Source: Candidatus Cetobacterium colombiensis (GTDB lineage Bacteria; Fusobacteriota; Fusobacteriia; Fusobacteriales; Fusobacteriaceae). From it: 64,000 bases of DNA. A model generated the notes under the pieces. That model was given only the letters and a program-made list of their open reading frames with translations. It did not search any database and was not told where the DNA came from. Both the position numbers and the translations under genes were made by a program. The stretch covers positions 1 through 64,000 of the forward strand of contig NZ_JAVIKH010000011.1 of the NCBI RefSeq assembly GCF_033962415.1, read 5' to 3'. Positions 52,315 to 60,279 of the stretch are shown here, one piece after another. The number at the start of each line of letters is the position of its first letter. The first letter of the stretch is position 1.

Positions 52315-52905
52315 ATGATAGAAATTAACGACATTAAACTAGCACAACAAGGAGACGAAGAAGCTACAGAAAAGATTTTTCACGAGTATCACAACTCTAT
52401 TCTTAGAAACAATCGTAAGTTTTTCCTTAAAGGTGCTGAAGCAGATGATCTACTTCAAGAAGGTTATATCGGCCTTATGAAAGCGATCAGATCTTATGAT
52501 GAAACAAAAAATGCATGTTTTAACACTTTTGCAAACCTATGTATTAGAAGACAGATTATAACAGCTGTAAAAACACATAGCTCTGCAAAATATCAAAATT
52601 TAAACTCTGCAGTTATGGGTGAAGAATATGTTGGATTTGAAGAGGTTACTAAATACAATGCTCCATCTATAAACTTCTATAACCCAGAAGAAATTGTATT
52701 AGGAAAAGAATTAGTTAACCTTTTAGAAGGATTCCTAGTTGAAAACTTAAGCGATCTTGAGAAAAAAGTGTTCTACTATTTATGTAAAGAGTATACATAT
52801 GTTGAAATTGCCAACACATTAGAAGAAACACCTAAAAAAATTGACAATACAATTCAAAGAATTAAAAAGAAAATCTTAAACTATTTAGGAACATATGTTG
52901 GATAA
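52315..52905 (+). CDS. Sigma-70-family (SigH-like) RNA polymerase sigma factor 2
   Basis: A 196-residue paralogue of the 40512-41102 sigma factor and of identical length. Region 2 is LRNNRKFFLKGAEADDLLQEGYIGLMKAIRSYDETKNACFNTFANLCIRRQIITAVKTH. Region 4 is LEKKVFYYLCKEYTYVEIANTLEETPKKIDNTIQRIKKKILNYL. Its codon use looks slightly less AT-rich than that of its neighbours at the 5' end (GGAGACGAAGAAGC, GGCCTTATGAAAGCGATC). GGGGGACGAG acts as ribosome site. It is a single-gene unit with its own terminator. Confidence 0.88.
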   Translation: MIEINDIKLAQQGDEEATEKIFHEYHNSILRNNRKFFLKGAEADDLLQEGYIGLMKAIRSYDETKNACFNTFANLCIRRQIITAVKTHSSAKYQNLNSAVMGEEYVGFEEVTKYNAPSINFYNPEEIVLGKELVNLLEGFLVENLSDLEKKVFYYLCKEYTYVEIANTLEETPKKIDNTIQRIKKKILNYLGTYVG

Positions 52906-52931
52906 TAGTTTTAAATTTATAAAGTTTTAAT

Positions 52932-52962
52932 AAAAGGTAATCTATTGTGATTACCTTTTTTA
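52932..52962 (+). terminator. Terminator of sigma factor gene 2
   Basis: AAAAGGTAATC pairs with GATTACCTTTT around a 6-nt loop and is followed by T residues. Confidence 0.85.
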
Positions 52963-53112
52963 TTTATTTTTACAAAGGGATAGTGTATAATTTTTGTAAG
53001 TTAAGAATAAATTTTAAGGGTAAAACTTTAAAAATTCTAAAGAGATAATTTTAGATTTTGGTAAATTAAAAATTGAAAACATTAAGTTAAAGCTTTATGT
53101 AGAAAATTAATT

Positions 53113-53147
53113 AAATCCTCTCTCTAGTTTTTAGAGAGAGGATTTTT
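53113..53147. terminator. Terminator at the end of cysE
   Basis: A 14-bp perfect stem (53113-53126 with 53132-53145) around GTTTT, T-rich on both sides. It contains the cysE stop codon and could also end any plus-strand RNA made from 52960-53113. Confidence 0.85.
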
Positions 53148-53654
53148 TAAAATTATTCTACCTGAAGTTCCAACAATTGTAGAATTACTAGGTACATTCT
53201 TTAACACAACTGTATTAGCTCCAACTTTTACATTATCTCCTAACGTTATAGGTCCTAAAATTTTTGCTCCCGCTCCCACAAGAACTTTATTCCCTAAAGT
53301 AGGATGTCTTTTTCCAGAATCTTTTCCTGTTCCTCCAAGGGTTACACCATGATAAATAATTACATCATCACCAATTTCAGCAGTTTCACCTATAACTACT
53401 CCCATTCCATGGTCTATAAAAAAACGTCGCCCTATTTGAGCTCCTGGATGAATTTCAATTCCTGTAAAAAATCTAGAGGTTTGTGATAGAAATCTAGCTA
53501 CAAAGAAAAATTTCTTTTTATATAATTTATGAGCCACGCTATGAAATATTATTGCATGGACAGATGGATACAATAATAATACCTCTAAAAATGATCGAGC
53601 TGCAGGATCTAAACTCATTATATTTCTTATATCTTCTTTTAAGTTATTAAACAC
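53124..53654 (-). CDS. cysE: Serine O-acetyltransferase
   Basis: A 176-residue enzyme making O-acetylserine from serine and acetyl-CoA. The left-handed beta-helix hexapeptide repeats are clear ([91 protein letters not shown]). His in [10 protein letters not shown] is catalytic. The shorter N-terminus is typical of the Gram-positive-like form. The start is GTG with AGGAG upstream. It lies 9 nt after cysK, so both enzymes of cysteine synthesis are co-transcribed. Confidence 0.95.
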   Translation of the reverse strand: MFNNLKEDIRNIMSLDPAARSFLEVLLLYPSVHAIIFHSVAHKLYKKKFFFVARFLSQTSRFFTGIEIHPGAQIGRRFFIDHGMGVVIGETAEIGDDVIIYHGVTLGGTGKDSGKRHPTLGNKVLVGAGAKILGPITLGDNVKVGANTVVLKNVPSNSTIVGTSGRIILKNPLSKN

Positions 53655-53663
53655 TTTTTTCTC

Positions 53664-54575
53664 CTATTTAATGATATCCATTGACATATATTTTTCTCCA
53701 CCATCAGGAGATAAAGCTAAAACTTTTTTTCCTTTCCCTAATTTTTGAGCCACTTTTAAAGCTGCAAAAATACTAGCTCCTGAAGATATTCCTAAAAATA
53801 TGCCTTCTTTTTCCAAAATTAGTCTCACCATTTCAAAAGCTTCTTCGCTACTAACTGTTATAACTTCATCAACAAAATTAAAATTATAAATTTCAGGTAT
53901 GAATCCAGCTCCAATCCCTTGAATTTTATGTGGTCCTGGATTTCCACCAGATATTACTTGTGACTCATAAGGCTCTACTGCATATATTTTTATATTATTT
54001 TTTTCTTCTTTTAATTTCTTTCCAACTCCAGTTATAGTCCCTCCCGTTCCAACTCCTGCAACAAAAGCATCTAAATCTGGAATATCTTTTAATATTTCAA
54101 CTGCTGTTGTTTCATAATGTTTTTGAGGATTACATACATTTTCAAATTGCTGCGGAATAAAATATCTCTCATCATTTTCAGCTAACTCTAAAGCTTTAGA
54201 AATTGCTCCTTTCATTCCTTTAGATCCTTCTGTGAGTATAAGCTCAGCTCCATAAGTTTTTATAATTTTTCTTCTTTCTTCACTCATTGTTTCAGGCATA
54301 ATGATTATAACTTTATACCCTTTAATTTTTCCAATAGCTGCAAGAGCTATTCCTGTATTTCCACTTGTTGGTTCTACTATGATACTTCCTGGTTTTAAAA
54401 GTCCATTTTTTTCTGCTTCTTCAATCATATTTAAAGCTGCTCTATCTTTTACACTTCCAGTTAAATTATATTTTTCCAATTTTACATATAAATCTGCACA
54501 TTCTTTATCACCTAAATTTTTTAATTTAAGTATAGGAGTATTTCCTATAAGGTCTAAAATATTTTCATATATCAT
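53664..54575 (-). CDS. cysK: Cysteine synthase (O-acetylserine sulfhydrylase)
   Basis: A 303-residue PLP enzyme making cysteine from O-acetylserine and sulfide. NILDLIGNTPILKLKNL starts the family pattern; the Schiff-base Lys is in NLTGSVKDRAALNMI (about residue 43); the TSGNTGIALA loop and GVGTGGTITG phosphate loop are present. The frame extends 153 nt upstream, but AGTGAGGTGAAG precedes the ATG at 54575 and the extension is not protein-like. It is the first gene of the cysK-cysE operon. Confidence 0.96.
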   Translation of the reverse strand: MIYENILDLIGNTPILKLKNLGDKECADLYVKLEKYNLTGSVKDRAALNMIEEAEKNGLLKPGSIIVEPTSGNTGIALAAIGKIKGYKVIIIMPETMSEERRKIIKTYGAELILTEGSKGMKGAISKALELAENDERYFIPQQFENVCNPQKHYETTAVEILKDIPDLDAFVAGVGTGGTITGVGKKLKEEKNNIKIYAVEPYESQVISGGNPGPHKIQGIGAGFIPEIYNFNFVDEVITVSSEEAFEMVRLILEKEGIFLGISSGASIFAALKVAQKLGKGKKVLALSPDGGEKYMSMDIIK

Positions 54576-54623
54576 AAACTTCACCTCACTTTTGTAGAGA
54601 ATTATATCATAAAGTTGTTTATT

Positions 54624-54656
54624 ATGAAAATGAAATTTAAAATAAAAATGAAAATG
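54624..54656. repeat. Direct repeats in the cysK/symporter spacer
   Basis: ATGAAAATG occurs at 54624-54632 and 54648-54656, 24 bp apart (face-to-face on the helix), between the divergent cysK and symporter genes. Possible operator for a shared regulator. Confidence 0.35.
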
Positions 54657-54751
54657 TTTTTTTACTATTTTCATAATTAAAATTTTACTTTTCTTTTGTG
54701 ATGTGATAAAATTAACGATATAAATCAAAAGAAATAGGAGAAAAAATTTTT

Positions 54752-55963
54752 ATGAAAAAACTTAGTAACAGTACAACTATAATTATCTCTATGTTTTTAG
54801 GTATTATTGCTGGAATATTTTTACAAGAAAAAGCCGCAGTTTTTGCACCTTTAGGAGATCTATTTTTAAAATTAATCACAATGTTAATTGTTCCATTGGT
54901 ATTTTTTAATATCATACTTGGAGCTGTATCTTTAGGAAAAACAAAATCTGCTGGAAAAGTTGGATTTTTAACATTAGGTTATTATTTACTAACTTCATGT
55001 ATTGCCGTTGTAATCGGTATTGGAGCTGGATATATTTTCAATCCAGGAGTTGGAGTTATTGTTCCTGCATCACTTTTAGCAAAAGAGGGAGCATATGCTT
55101 CTGCTAGTTCTGGTTTAGATTTTTGGGGAACTATTTTAAATATTATTCCTGACAATCCATTTAAATCACTAATTGATGGAAATATCTTACAAATTATATT
55201 TTTCTCATTATTCTTTGGACTTTGTCTTTCAAAAGTATCTGAAGAAAAACAAAAACCTATTGTTGATATTTTAGAAACAGTTAATGAGACTTTAATAAAG
55301 ATGATTGAAAAAATATTACTTTTAGCACCTCTTGGAGTTTTCGCTTTAATGGCTAACTCTATCGCTCTTTTTGGAATAAATATACTTTTATTAGTTACAA
55401 AACTATTTTTAGTATTTTCACTAGCTTTAGGATTAATACACTTTGGAATGTTACCTAGTTTAGTAAAAATCTTTACAGGAATATCTCCAATTAAATTTAT
55501 AAAAGAAACTGCTCCTGCACAGATTTTAGCTTTTTCTACAGCTTCATCAATGGCAACTTTACCTGTTAATACAGAGTGTTGTAAAAAATTAGGAGTACAA
55601 AATTCTACGGCTTCTTTTATTTTACCACTTGGAGCTACTGTTAATATGAATGGTAATGCTATGCTTTACGGTTTAGTAACTATGTTTTTTGCTCAAATGT
55701 TTAGTGTTGATCTTGGACCTAGTGAATATGTTGCTATTGTTCTTACGTCAGTTCTTGGAGCTGTTGGAACAGCTGGTGTTCCTGGACCATCTTTACTTGT
55801 TGTAGCTGTGTTAGCCGCTGCTGGTGTCCCTGTTATAGCTCTTCCACTGGTGTTTGGAATTGATAGAATCATGGATATGATGAGAACTTCTACAAATATT
55901 TTGGGAGATGCTTCATGTGCTGTAATCATGGAAACAATTTTAAACAAAACAAAAAAACCTTAA
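54752..55963 (+). CDS. SDF-family symporter divergent from cysKE
   Basis: A 403-residue transporter of the dicarboxylate/amino acid:cation symporter family: AFSTASSMATLPVN (HP1), LGATVNMNGNAMLYG (NMNG variant of the TM7 motif), GTAGVPGPSLLVVAVLAAAGVP (HP2), and FGIDRIMDMMRTSTNILGDASCAVIM (TM8). It differs from the 36158 paralogue in the NMDGT motif (here NMNGN). Its position divergent from cysteine synthesis genes hints at serine or cystine uptake (SstT- or TcyP-like), but this is inference. Confidence 0.87.
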   Translation: MKKLSNSTTIIISMFLGIIAGIFLQEKAAVFAPLGDLFLKLITMLIVPLVFFNIILGAVSLGKTKSAGKVGFLTLGYYLLTSCIAVVIGIGAGYIFNPGVGVIVPASLLAKEGAYASASSGLDFWGTILNIIPDNPFKSLIDGNILQIIFFSLFFGLCLSKVSEEKQKPIVDILETVNETLIKMIEKILLLAPLGVFALMANSIALFGINILLLVTKLFLVFSLALGLIHFGMLPSLVKIFTGISPIKFIKETAPAQILAFSTASSMATLPVNTECCKKLGVQNSTASFILPLGATVNMNGNAMLYGLVTMFFAQMFSVDLGPSEYVAIVLTSVLGAVGTAGVPGPSLLVVAVLAAAGVPVIALPLVFGIDRIMDMMRTSTNILGDASCAVIMETILNKTKKP

Positions 55964-55986
55964 GATTTATTCTTAAGGTTTTTATT
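55956..55986 (+). terminator. Terminator of the symporter gene
   Basis: AACCTTAAGA pairs with TCTTAAGGTT around a 5-nt loop and is followed by T residues. Confidence 0.85.
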
Positions 55987-55994
55987 TTTTAATT

Positions 55995-56081
55995 TGGTGC
56001 CTGAGGGGGGACTCGAACCCCCAAGGTGCAAACACCGGCGGATTTTGAGTCCGCTACGTCTACCAATTCCGTCACTCAGGC
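55995..56081 (-). tRNA. tRNA-Leu (anticodon CAA)
   Basis: An 87-nt class II tRNA on the minus strand. The acceptor stem GCCTGAG/CTCAGGC ends in an encoded CCA (55997-55995). The anticodon stem GCGGA/TCCGC holds loop CTCAAAA with anticodon CAA, which reads UUG. A long variable arm (CGGTGTTTGCACC) and a T arm with GGGGGTTCGAGTCCCCC are present. Confidence 0.97.
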
Positions 56082-56216
56082 TTATGTTGCTATTTTATAC
56101 CAATTAGAGAGGTTTGTCAATAAGTTTTAATTTTTTTTTAAAGGATTCCTATCACTTTTGAAGTAGATAATTTTTAAGTTTAGATTTAAATTTATAATTT
56201 TAAGGAGGTATCTCAT

Positions 56217-56471
56217 ATGATTAAAAGATTTATCTTTTTATCTGCTTTAGTTACTGCTTTAGTTGGATGTGGAAATGGAATGTATAGCACACCTAGAGTT
56301 CGTGAGGGCGCTTTAGGTGGAGCAGCTGTTGGAGCTATAGCTGGTCAACTTATCGGTAGAAATACTGCTGGTACTCTAATAGGAGCTGGAATTGGTGCTC
56401 TTGCAGGAGCCGCTATTGGTCACGAAAGAGACGAAAATGCATATAGACGTTATAGAAACAGATATTATTAA
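56217..56471 (+). CDS. Glycine-zipper lipoprotein
   Basis: An 84-residue lipoprotein. Lipobox LVGC (Cys18), a short linker, then a glycine-zipper region (GALGGAAVGAIAGQLIGRNTAGTLIGAGIGALAGAAIG, about 32-68), and a basic tail RRYRNRYY. Such 2TM glycine-zipper proteins (SlyB/Rick_17kDa-like) sit in the outer membrane and affect its integrity. AGGAGG precedes the ATG. The next small secreted gene follows after 32 nt. Confidence 0.85.
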   Translation: MIKRFIFLSALVTALVGCGNGMYSTPRVREGALGGAAVGAIAGQLIGRNTAGTLIGAGIGALAGAAIGHERDENAYRRYRNRYY

Positions 56472-56503
56472 AAAAATTCTATTATGAATTAGGAGGTTTT
56501 TCA

Positions 56504-56950
56504 ATGAAAAAAATACTATTATTTTTATTTTCAATAACTCTTTCTGTTAGTCTTTTAGCTAATAGCGATAACTATAATTTTCCTAAATTAAAAGAGAAAA
56601 TGGAAAAAGATGGGTTCAAATTAGAGTATGTAAAAAAAGATTCTGGATTTAACTTTAAAAAGGGGAATTCTCATGTTGAAGTTGTAGATTATAAATCTTA
56701 CGCTAAATTAAATGATGCAATTGCTAATTCTATTAATTTATTAGAAGAAAAAGGATTTAAATTAGTTCCTGGTGATTGTGATTTTGGAAATGGAGTTTTA
56801 GTTTTCAGTAATCCAAATGTAAAAGATTACGCTTTTGTTCTTTCTGCAAACTACAAAAAAAATATCATATTAAACACTGGTGGAACACCAAAAGATATTG
56901 AGTTCTCTGTAAAAACTTTACAAGAAACATTAAAACCAACTGCTAAATAA
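56504..56950 (+). CDS. Small secreted protein, unknown
   Basis: A 148-residue protein with a signal peptide (to about residue 20, VSLLANS). The mature part is alpha/beta and unrecognised (FPKLKEKMEKDGFKLEYVKKDSGFNFKKGNSHVEVVDYKS...). One cysteine (PGDCDFGNG). AGGAGG precedes the ATG. It is probably co-transcribed with the glycine-zipper lipoprotein. Confidence 0.7.
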   Translation: MKKILLFLFSITLSVSLLANSDNYNFPKLKEKMEKDGFKLEYVKKDSGFNFKKGNSHVEVVDYKSYAKLNDAIANSINLLEEKGFKLVPGDCDFGNGVLVFSNPNVKDYAFVLSANYKKNIILNTGGTPKDIEFSVKTLQETLKPTAK

Positions 56951-56958
56951 ATTTTTTC

Positions 56959-56987
56959 TTGACATTTAAAAAAAATAGCAGTATTAT
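56959..56987 (+). promoter_or_regulatory. Promoter of the His-leader transporter operon
   Basis: Consensus TTGACA (56959-56964), 17 bp, TATTAT (56982-56987). The start point near 56994 gives a 250-nt leader. Confidence 0.8.
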
Positions 56988-57022
56988 TATGAAATATAAA
57001 ATAAAAATTTTAAGGAGGAAAT

Positions 57023-57076
57023 ATGTCGCAGTTATTAGTTGTTTTAAATTCATTACATCATCATCATAGATATTAG
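57023..57076 (+). CDS. Histidine leader peptide of a transcription attenuator
   Basis: A 17-codon ORF, MSQLLVVLNSLHHHHRY, with a full AAGGAGG site 4-5 nt upstream. Four consecutive CAT codons (57056-57067) make translation sensitive to charged tRNA-His. It is followed by a hairpin and an intrinsic terminator before the ABC transporter genes. This is the classic arrangement of the enterobacterial his leader, here in front of an uptake system. Confidence 0.85.
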   Translation: MSQLLVVLNSLHHHHRY

Positions 57077-57097
57077 AGTTTGTTCTTATGAATTTTT

Positions 57098-57145
57098 CAT
57101 GGATACAGACTCTTGTTGTTTTGCAAACTTGAGTCTGTATCTATG
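57098..57145 (+). promoter_or_regulatory. Leader hairpin of the His attenuator
   Basis: Left arm 57098-57112 and right arm 57131-57145 pair over 15 bp (core GATACAGACTC/GAGTCTGTATC, one wobble). The end of the right arm (57139-57146, ATCTATGG) can instead pair with 57184-57193 of the terminator, with a 2-nt bulge, as an antiterminator. Confidence 0.6.
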
Positions 57146-57180
57146 GTGACAACGAAAAAGCGAATTGTATTTTCTTTTTG

Positions 57181-57213
57181 AAGCCATCTAGATACGTCTA
57201 GGTGGCTTTTTTG
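57181..57213 (+). terminator. Attenuator terminator before the ABC transporter
   Basis: AAGCCATCTAGA pairs with TCTAGGTGGCTT (one wobble) around TACG and is followed by T residues. It lies between the leader peptide and the first transporter gene. Confidence 0.85.
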
Positions 57214-57246
57214 TTTTCTAATAACTTAATTTCAAGGAGGATTTAT

Positions 57247-58008
57247 ATGAAAAAATTTTTTAAACTTTTATTATTAACTTTCACAGTGTTTTCAATCTCT
57301 TTTGCCAAGGATAATTCATTACAAAATATTCAAGATAAAGGAGAAATTATAATCGGGCTTGATGATACTTTTGCACCTATGGGATTTAGAGATGAAGAAG
57401 GTAAAATTATAGGATTTGATATTGATTTAGCTAATGAAGTGGCAAATAGAATTGGGGTTAAAGCAACTTTTAAACCATGTGAGTGGGATGGGATAATCTT
57501 TGATTTAAGAAGCAAAAGAATTGATTTGATTTGGAATGGACTTACAATAACTCCTGAAAGAGAGAAGCAAATCGCTTTTTCTACACCATATTTTGATGAT
57601 GATCAAATTGTAATTGTAAAAAATCCCAATATAAAATCTTTTCAAGATTTAAAAGATAAAAAAATCGGTGTTCAATTAGGTAGTGCTTCATACTTTGCTT
57701 TTGAAAATTCAGTACTTTCTAAAGAAACTAATAACCTTAATAAATACTCTACAAATGTAGAAGCTCTTTTAGATTTAGAAGCTGGTAGAACTGATGCTGT
57801 TGTAATTGATGCTGTTGTTGGAAAATACTATATTTCTAAAAAACCTGATTTTATTGTTTTAAACGACATTTTAGAAAAACAACAGATGGGTGTTGGAATG
57901 AGAAAAGATGATGTAGCTTTAAAAAATAAAATCGATGAAACTTTAGCAAATATGAAAGCTGATGGTTCTTTTGACAAAATATATAAGAAATGGTTTGGTG
58001 ACAATTAA
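57247..58008 (+). CDS. Polar amino-acid ABC transporter, substrate-binding protein (probably histidine)
   Basis: A 253-residue periplasmic binding protein (SBP_bac_3). Signal peptide to about residue 19 (ISFA). Family motifs: IIIGLDDTFAPMGFRDEEGKIIGFDIDLANEVANRIG, the DLIWNGLTITPER turn, and GVQLGSASYFA. The ATG at 57247 has GGAGG upstream; the in-frame extension back to 57202 runs into the terminator and is not used. The upstream His attenuator suggests histidine as substrate. It overlaps the permease by one nucleotide. Confidence 0.88.
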   Translation: MKKFFKLLLLTFTVFSISFAKDNSLQNIQDKGEIIIGLDDTFAPMGFRDEEGKIIGFDIDLANEVANRIGVKATFKPCEWDGIIFDLRSKRIDLIWNGLTITPEREKQIAFSTPYFDDDQIVIVKNPNIKSFQDLKDKKIGVQLGSASYFAFENSVLSKETNNLNKYSTNVEALLDLEAGRTDAVVIDAVVGKYYISKKPDFIVLNDILEKQQMGVGMRKDDVALKNKIDETLANMKADGSFDKIYKKWFGDN

Positions 58009-58634
58009 TGGAAAATAATTTATTTTACATCTTACAGGGATTAACTTTAACTTTAAAACTTTATTTTTTCACACTAATTTTATCTCTACCTTTGGGAATT
58101 TTACTTTCCCTAGGTAGAGTTTCAAAATTTAAAACATTAAATTTTATAATTCAAATATACACTTGGATTTTCAGAGGAACTCCTCTTTTATTACAACTTT
58201 TCTTTGTTTATTATGGATTACCTGTATTGGGAATTGTTTTGGAACCTTTTCATGCAGCACTTATAACTTTTACAGTTAATTATGCTGCATATATTTCTGA
58301 AATCTTTAGAGGAAGTATTTTAGGAGTAGATAGAGGACAGTTTGAAGCTGCCCAAGTTTTAGGGTATAGCTACTGGCAGACTATGTTTAAAATAGTTCTA
58401 CCTCAAAGCTTAGTTACCGCTTTACCTGCTCTTTCTAATGAAGCTATCGCCTTAATAAAAGATACCTCTTTAGTATCTGCTATAGGTATGGCAGAAATTT
58501 TAAGAAACTCTAAAGAGATTGTTACAAGAGAGTTCACAATAACTCCTTTCATAATTTGTGCTGGTGTTTATCTAGCTTTATCTACAGTTATTATTTTAGT
58601 TTTAAAAAATATTGAAAAAAGGGTGAATGTATAA
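58008..58634 (+). CDS. Polar amino-acid ABC transporter permease
   Basis: A 208-residue permease of the HisM/GlnP type with about five TM helices. RGTPLLLQLFFVYYGLP is the family N-terminal signature, and EAAQVLGYSYWQTMFKIVLPQSLVTALPALSNEAIALIKDTSL is the EAA loop that contacts the ATPase. A single permease suggests a homodimeric channel. It overlaps both neighbours. Confidence 0.93.
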   Translation: MENNLFYILQGLTLTLKLYFFTLILSLPLGILLSLGRVSKFKTLNFIIQIYTWIFRGTPLLLQLFFVYYGLPVLGIVLEPFHAALITFTVNYAAYISEIFRGSILGVDRGQFEAAQVLGYSYWQTMFKIVLPQSLVTALPALSNEAIALIKDTSLVSAIGMAEILRNSKEIVTREFTITPFIICAGVYLALSTVIILVLKNIEKRVNV

Positions 58635-59229
58635 AATGGCTATAAAAGTTAGAAATTTAAATAAATCTTTTGGAGAAAATACTATTTTTAACAATTTAAA
58701 TTTAGATATTGAAAAAGGAGAGATTATCTCTATTATTGGTCCATCAGGAAGAGGAAAATCAACTTTTCTTAGATGCCTTATTGGCCTTGAAGATTTTACG
58801 TCTGGAGAAATAATATGTAATAGAAAAAAAATGGGAATGGTTTTTCAAAACTTTAATCTTTTTCCCAATAAAACTGTTTTAGAAAACATTACAGAACCTT
58901 TGATTTTAGTTGATAAAATAGAAAAAAGTGTAGCCATTGAAAAAGCTCGAAAACTTTTGGAAAGAGTAGGACTTTCAGAAAAAGAAAACACTTATCCTAA
59001 ATACCTTTCTGGAGGACAAAAGCAAAGAGTTGCAATTGCCAGAGCTTTAGCTAAAGATCCAGAAGTTTTACTTTTTGATGAACCTACTTCGGCTCTTGAT
59101 CCTTTTATGACTGCTGAAGTTTTAAAAGTTATTGAAGAATTAAAAAATAACCAAGATATGACTATGATTATAGTGAGTCACGAAATGGATTTTGTAAATA
59201 AAATTTCAACTAGAATTATTGAATTTTAA
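58627..59229 (+). CDS. Polar amino-acid ABC transporter ATPase (short)
   Basis: A 200-residue ATPase, shorter than the usual ~240. Walker A GPSGRGKST (about 36-44), VFQNFNLFPNKTVLENI (Q loop), signature LSGGQKQRVAIARAL, Walker B VLLFDEPTSALDP, and switch VSHEMDFV. The region between Walker A and the Q loop is abbreviated, and the C-terminal extension after the H-loop is missing, so the protein ends ISTRIIEF. The core motifs are intact, so it is probably functional. A second ATG lies three codons in. Confidence 0.9.
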   Translation: MYKMAIKVRNLNKSFGENTIFNNLNLDIEKGEIISIIGPSGRGKSTFLRCLIGLEDFTSGEIICNRKKMGMVFQNFNLFPNKTVLENITEPLILVDKIEKSVAIEKARKLLERVGLSEKENTYPKYLSGGQKQRVAIARALAKDPEVLLFDEPTSALDPFMTAEVLKVIEELKNNQDMTMIIVSHEMDFVNKISTRIIEF

Positions 59230-59231
59230 TT

Positions 59232-59260
59232 AAAAAAAGAGCATCTTAGCTCTTTTTTTT
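59232..59260. terminator. Bidirectional terminator
   Basis: AAAAAAAGAGC pairs with GCTCTTTTTTT around ATCTTA, between the two convergent ABC operons. Confidence 0.88.
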
Positions 59261-59261
59261 G

Positions 59262-60275
59262 TTAATAATATCTAATTTCTTTTTTTAAAAACATTAAATC
59301 TAAAACTGCTCCAACTTCATAGAGTTTTCCCTCTCCTCTATTTAGTACATCCACTCTTAAACTCTTTCCTTTACATTCAACAAAGTATCTTATTACATTT
59401 CCTAGTATAGAAAAATCTTTTACTATGCCTTTTTTTATTATGAAATTATCTAGGTTATAGTTTCTTTCTATTTCTCTTATATAAATTGCTTCTGGTCTAA
59501 TGGCTATATTTCCAAATATTTCATTTCCAAAAACTGTTTTTGTTTCATCCTCTTTTAAAATATTGTAATTTCCTATAAATTGAGCCATAAAAACGGTCTT
59601 TGGATTTGTATAAATCTCTTCTGGAGTTCCAACTTGAACAATGTTTCCCTTATCCATTATAAAAACTCTATCTGAAATTGTAAGAGCTTCCTCTTGATCA
59701 TGAGTAACAAAAATTGTTGTTACATTAGTTTTCTTTTGAATCTCCTTTAACTGCTCTCTTAAAGATTTTCTTACTTTGGCATCTAGTGCTGATAGTGGCT
59801 CATCTAAAAGCAAGATTTTAGGTTCTGTTGCTAAAGACCTTGCTATAGCCACTCTTTGTTTTTGTCCACCTGAAAGTTGATCTGGATAACAATCTCTTTT
59901 ATCTTCAAGATGAACTAACTTTAACATCTCTGAAACTTTTACCTCTATATAACTTTTTCTCATTTTTTTCATCTCTAAACCAAAAGCTATATTTTCAAAT
60001 ACTGTCATATTGGGAAAAAGAGCATAATTTTGAAATACCATCCCTATTCCACGATCTTTAGCTGATTTTTCCGTTACATTCTCTCCCTCTATATAAATAT
60101 CCCCGCCATTAATTTCATTTAACCCAGCTATACATCTCAAAAGAGTTGATTTTCCACATCCAGATGGTCCTAAAAGAGTTATAAATTCCCCCTTTTTTAT
60201 ATTAAAATTTATATCTTTGAAAACTGGAAGTTTATCATATTTTTTTTCTAAATTTTTACCAACTATAAAGTCCAT
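59262..60275 (-). CDS. ABC import ATPase (PotA/FbpC-like) of the phosphatase operon
   Basis: A 337-residue ATPase with Walker A GPSGCGKST (about 36-44), VFQNYALFPNMTVFENIAFGL, LSGGQKQRVAIARSL, LLLDEPLSALD, and VTHDQEEALTISDRV. A C-terminal TOBE-type regulatory domain (about 240-337) is present. It belongs to the spermidine/iron/phosphonate subfamily. It is the last gene of a five-gene operon reading leftward. Confidence 0.93.
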   Translation of the reverse strand: MDFIVGKNLEKKYDKLPVFKDINFNIKKGEFITLLGPSGCGKSTLLRCIAGLNEINGGDIYIEGENVTEKSAKDRGIGMVFQNYALFPNMTVFENIAFGLEMKKMRKSYIEVKVSEMLKLVHLEDKRDCYPDQLSGGQKQRVAIARSLATEPKILLLDEPLSALDAKVRKSLREQLKEIQKKTNVTTIFVTHDQEEALTISDRVFIMDKGNIVQVGTPEEIYTNPKTVFMAQFIGNYNILKEDETKTVFGNEIFGNIAIRPEAIYIREIERNYNLDNFIIKKGIVKDFSILGNVIRYFVECKGKSLRVDVLNRGEGKLYEVGAVLDLMFLKKEIRYY

Positions 60276-60279
60276 ATCC

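Noticed and set aside
57202-57246. N-terminal extension of the histidine-type binding protein
   Set aside because: It would begin inside the terminator hairpin and lacks a ribosome site; the ATG at 57247 has GGAGG and a proper signal peptide.
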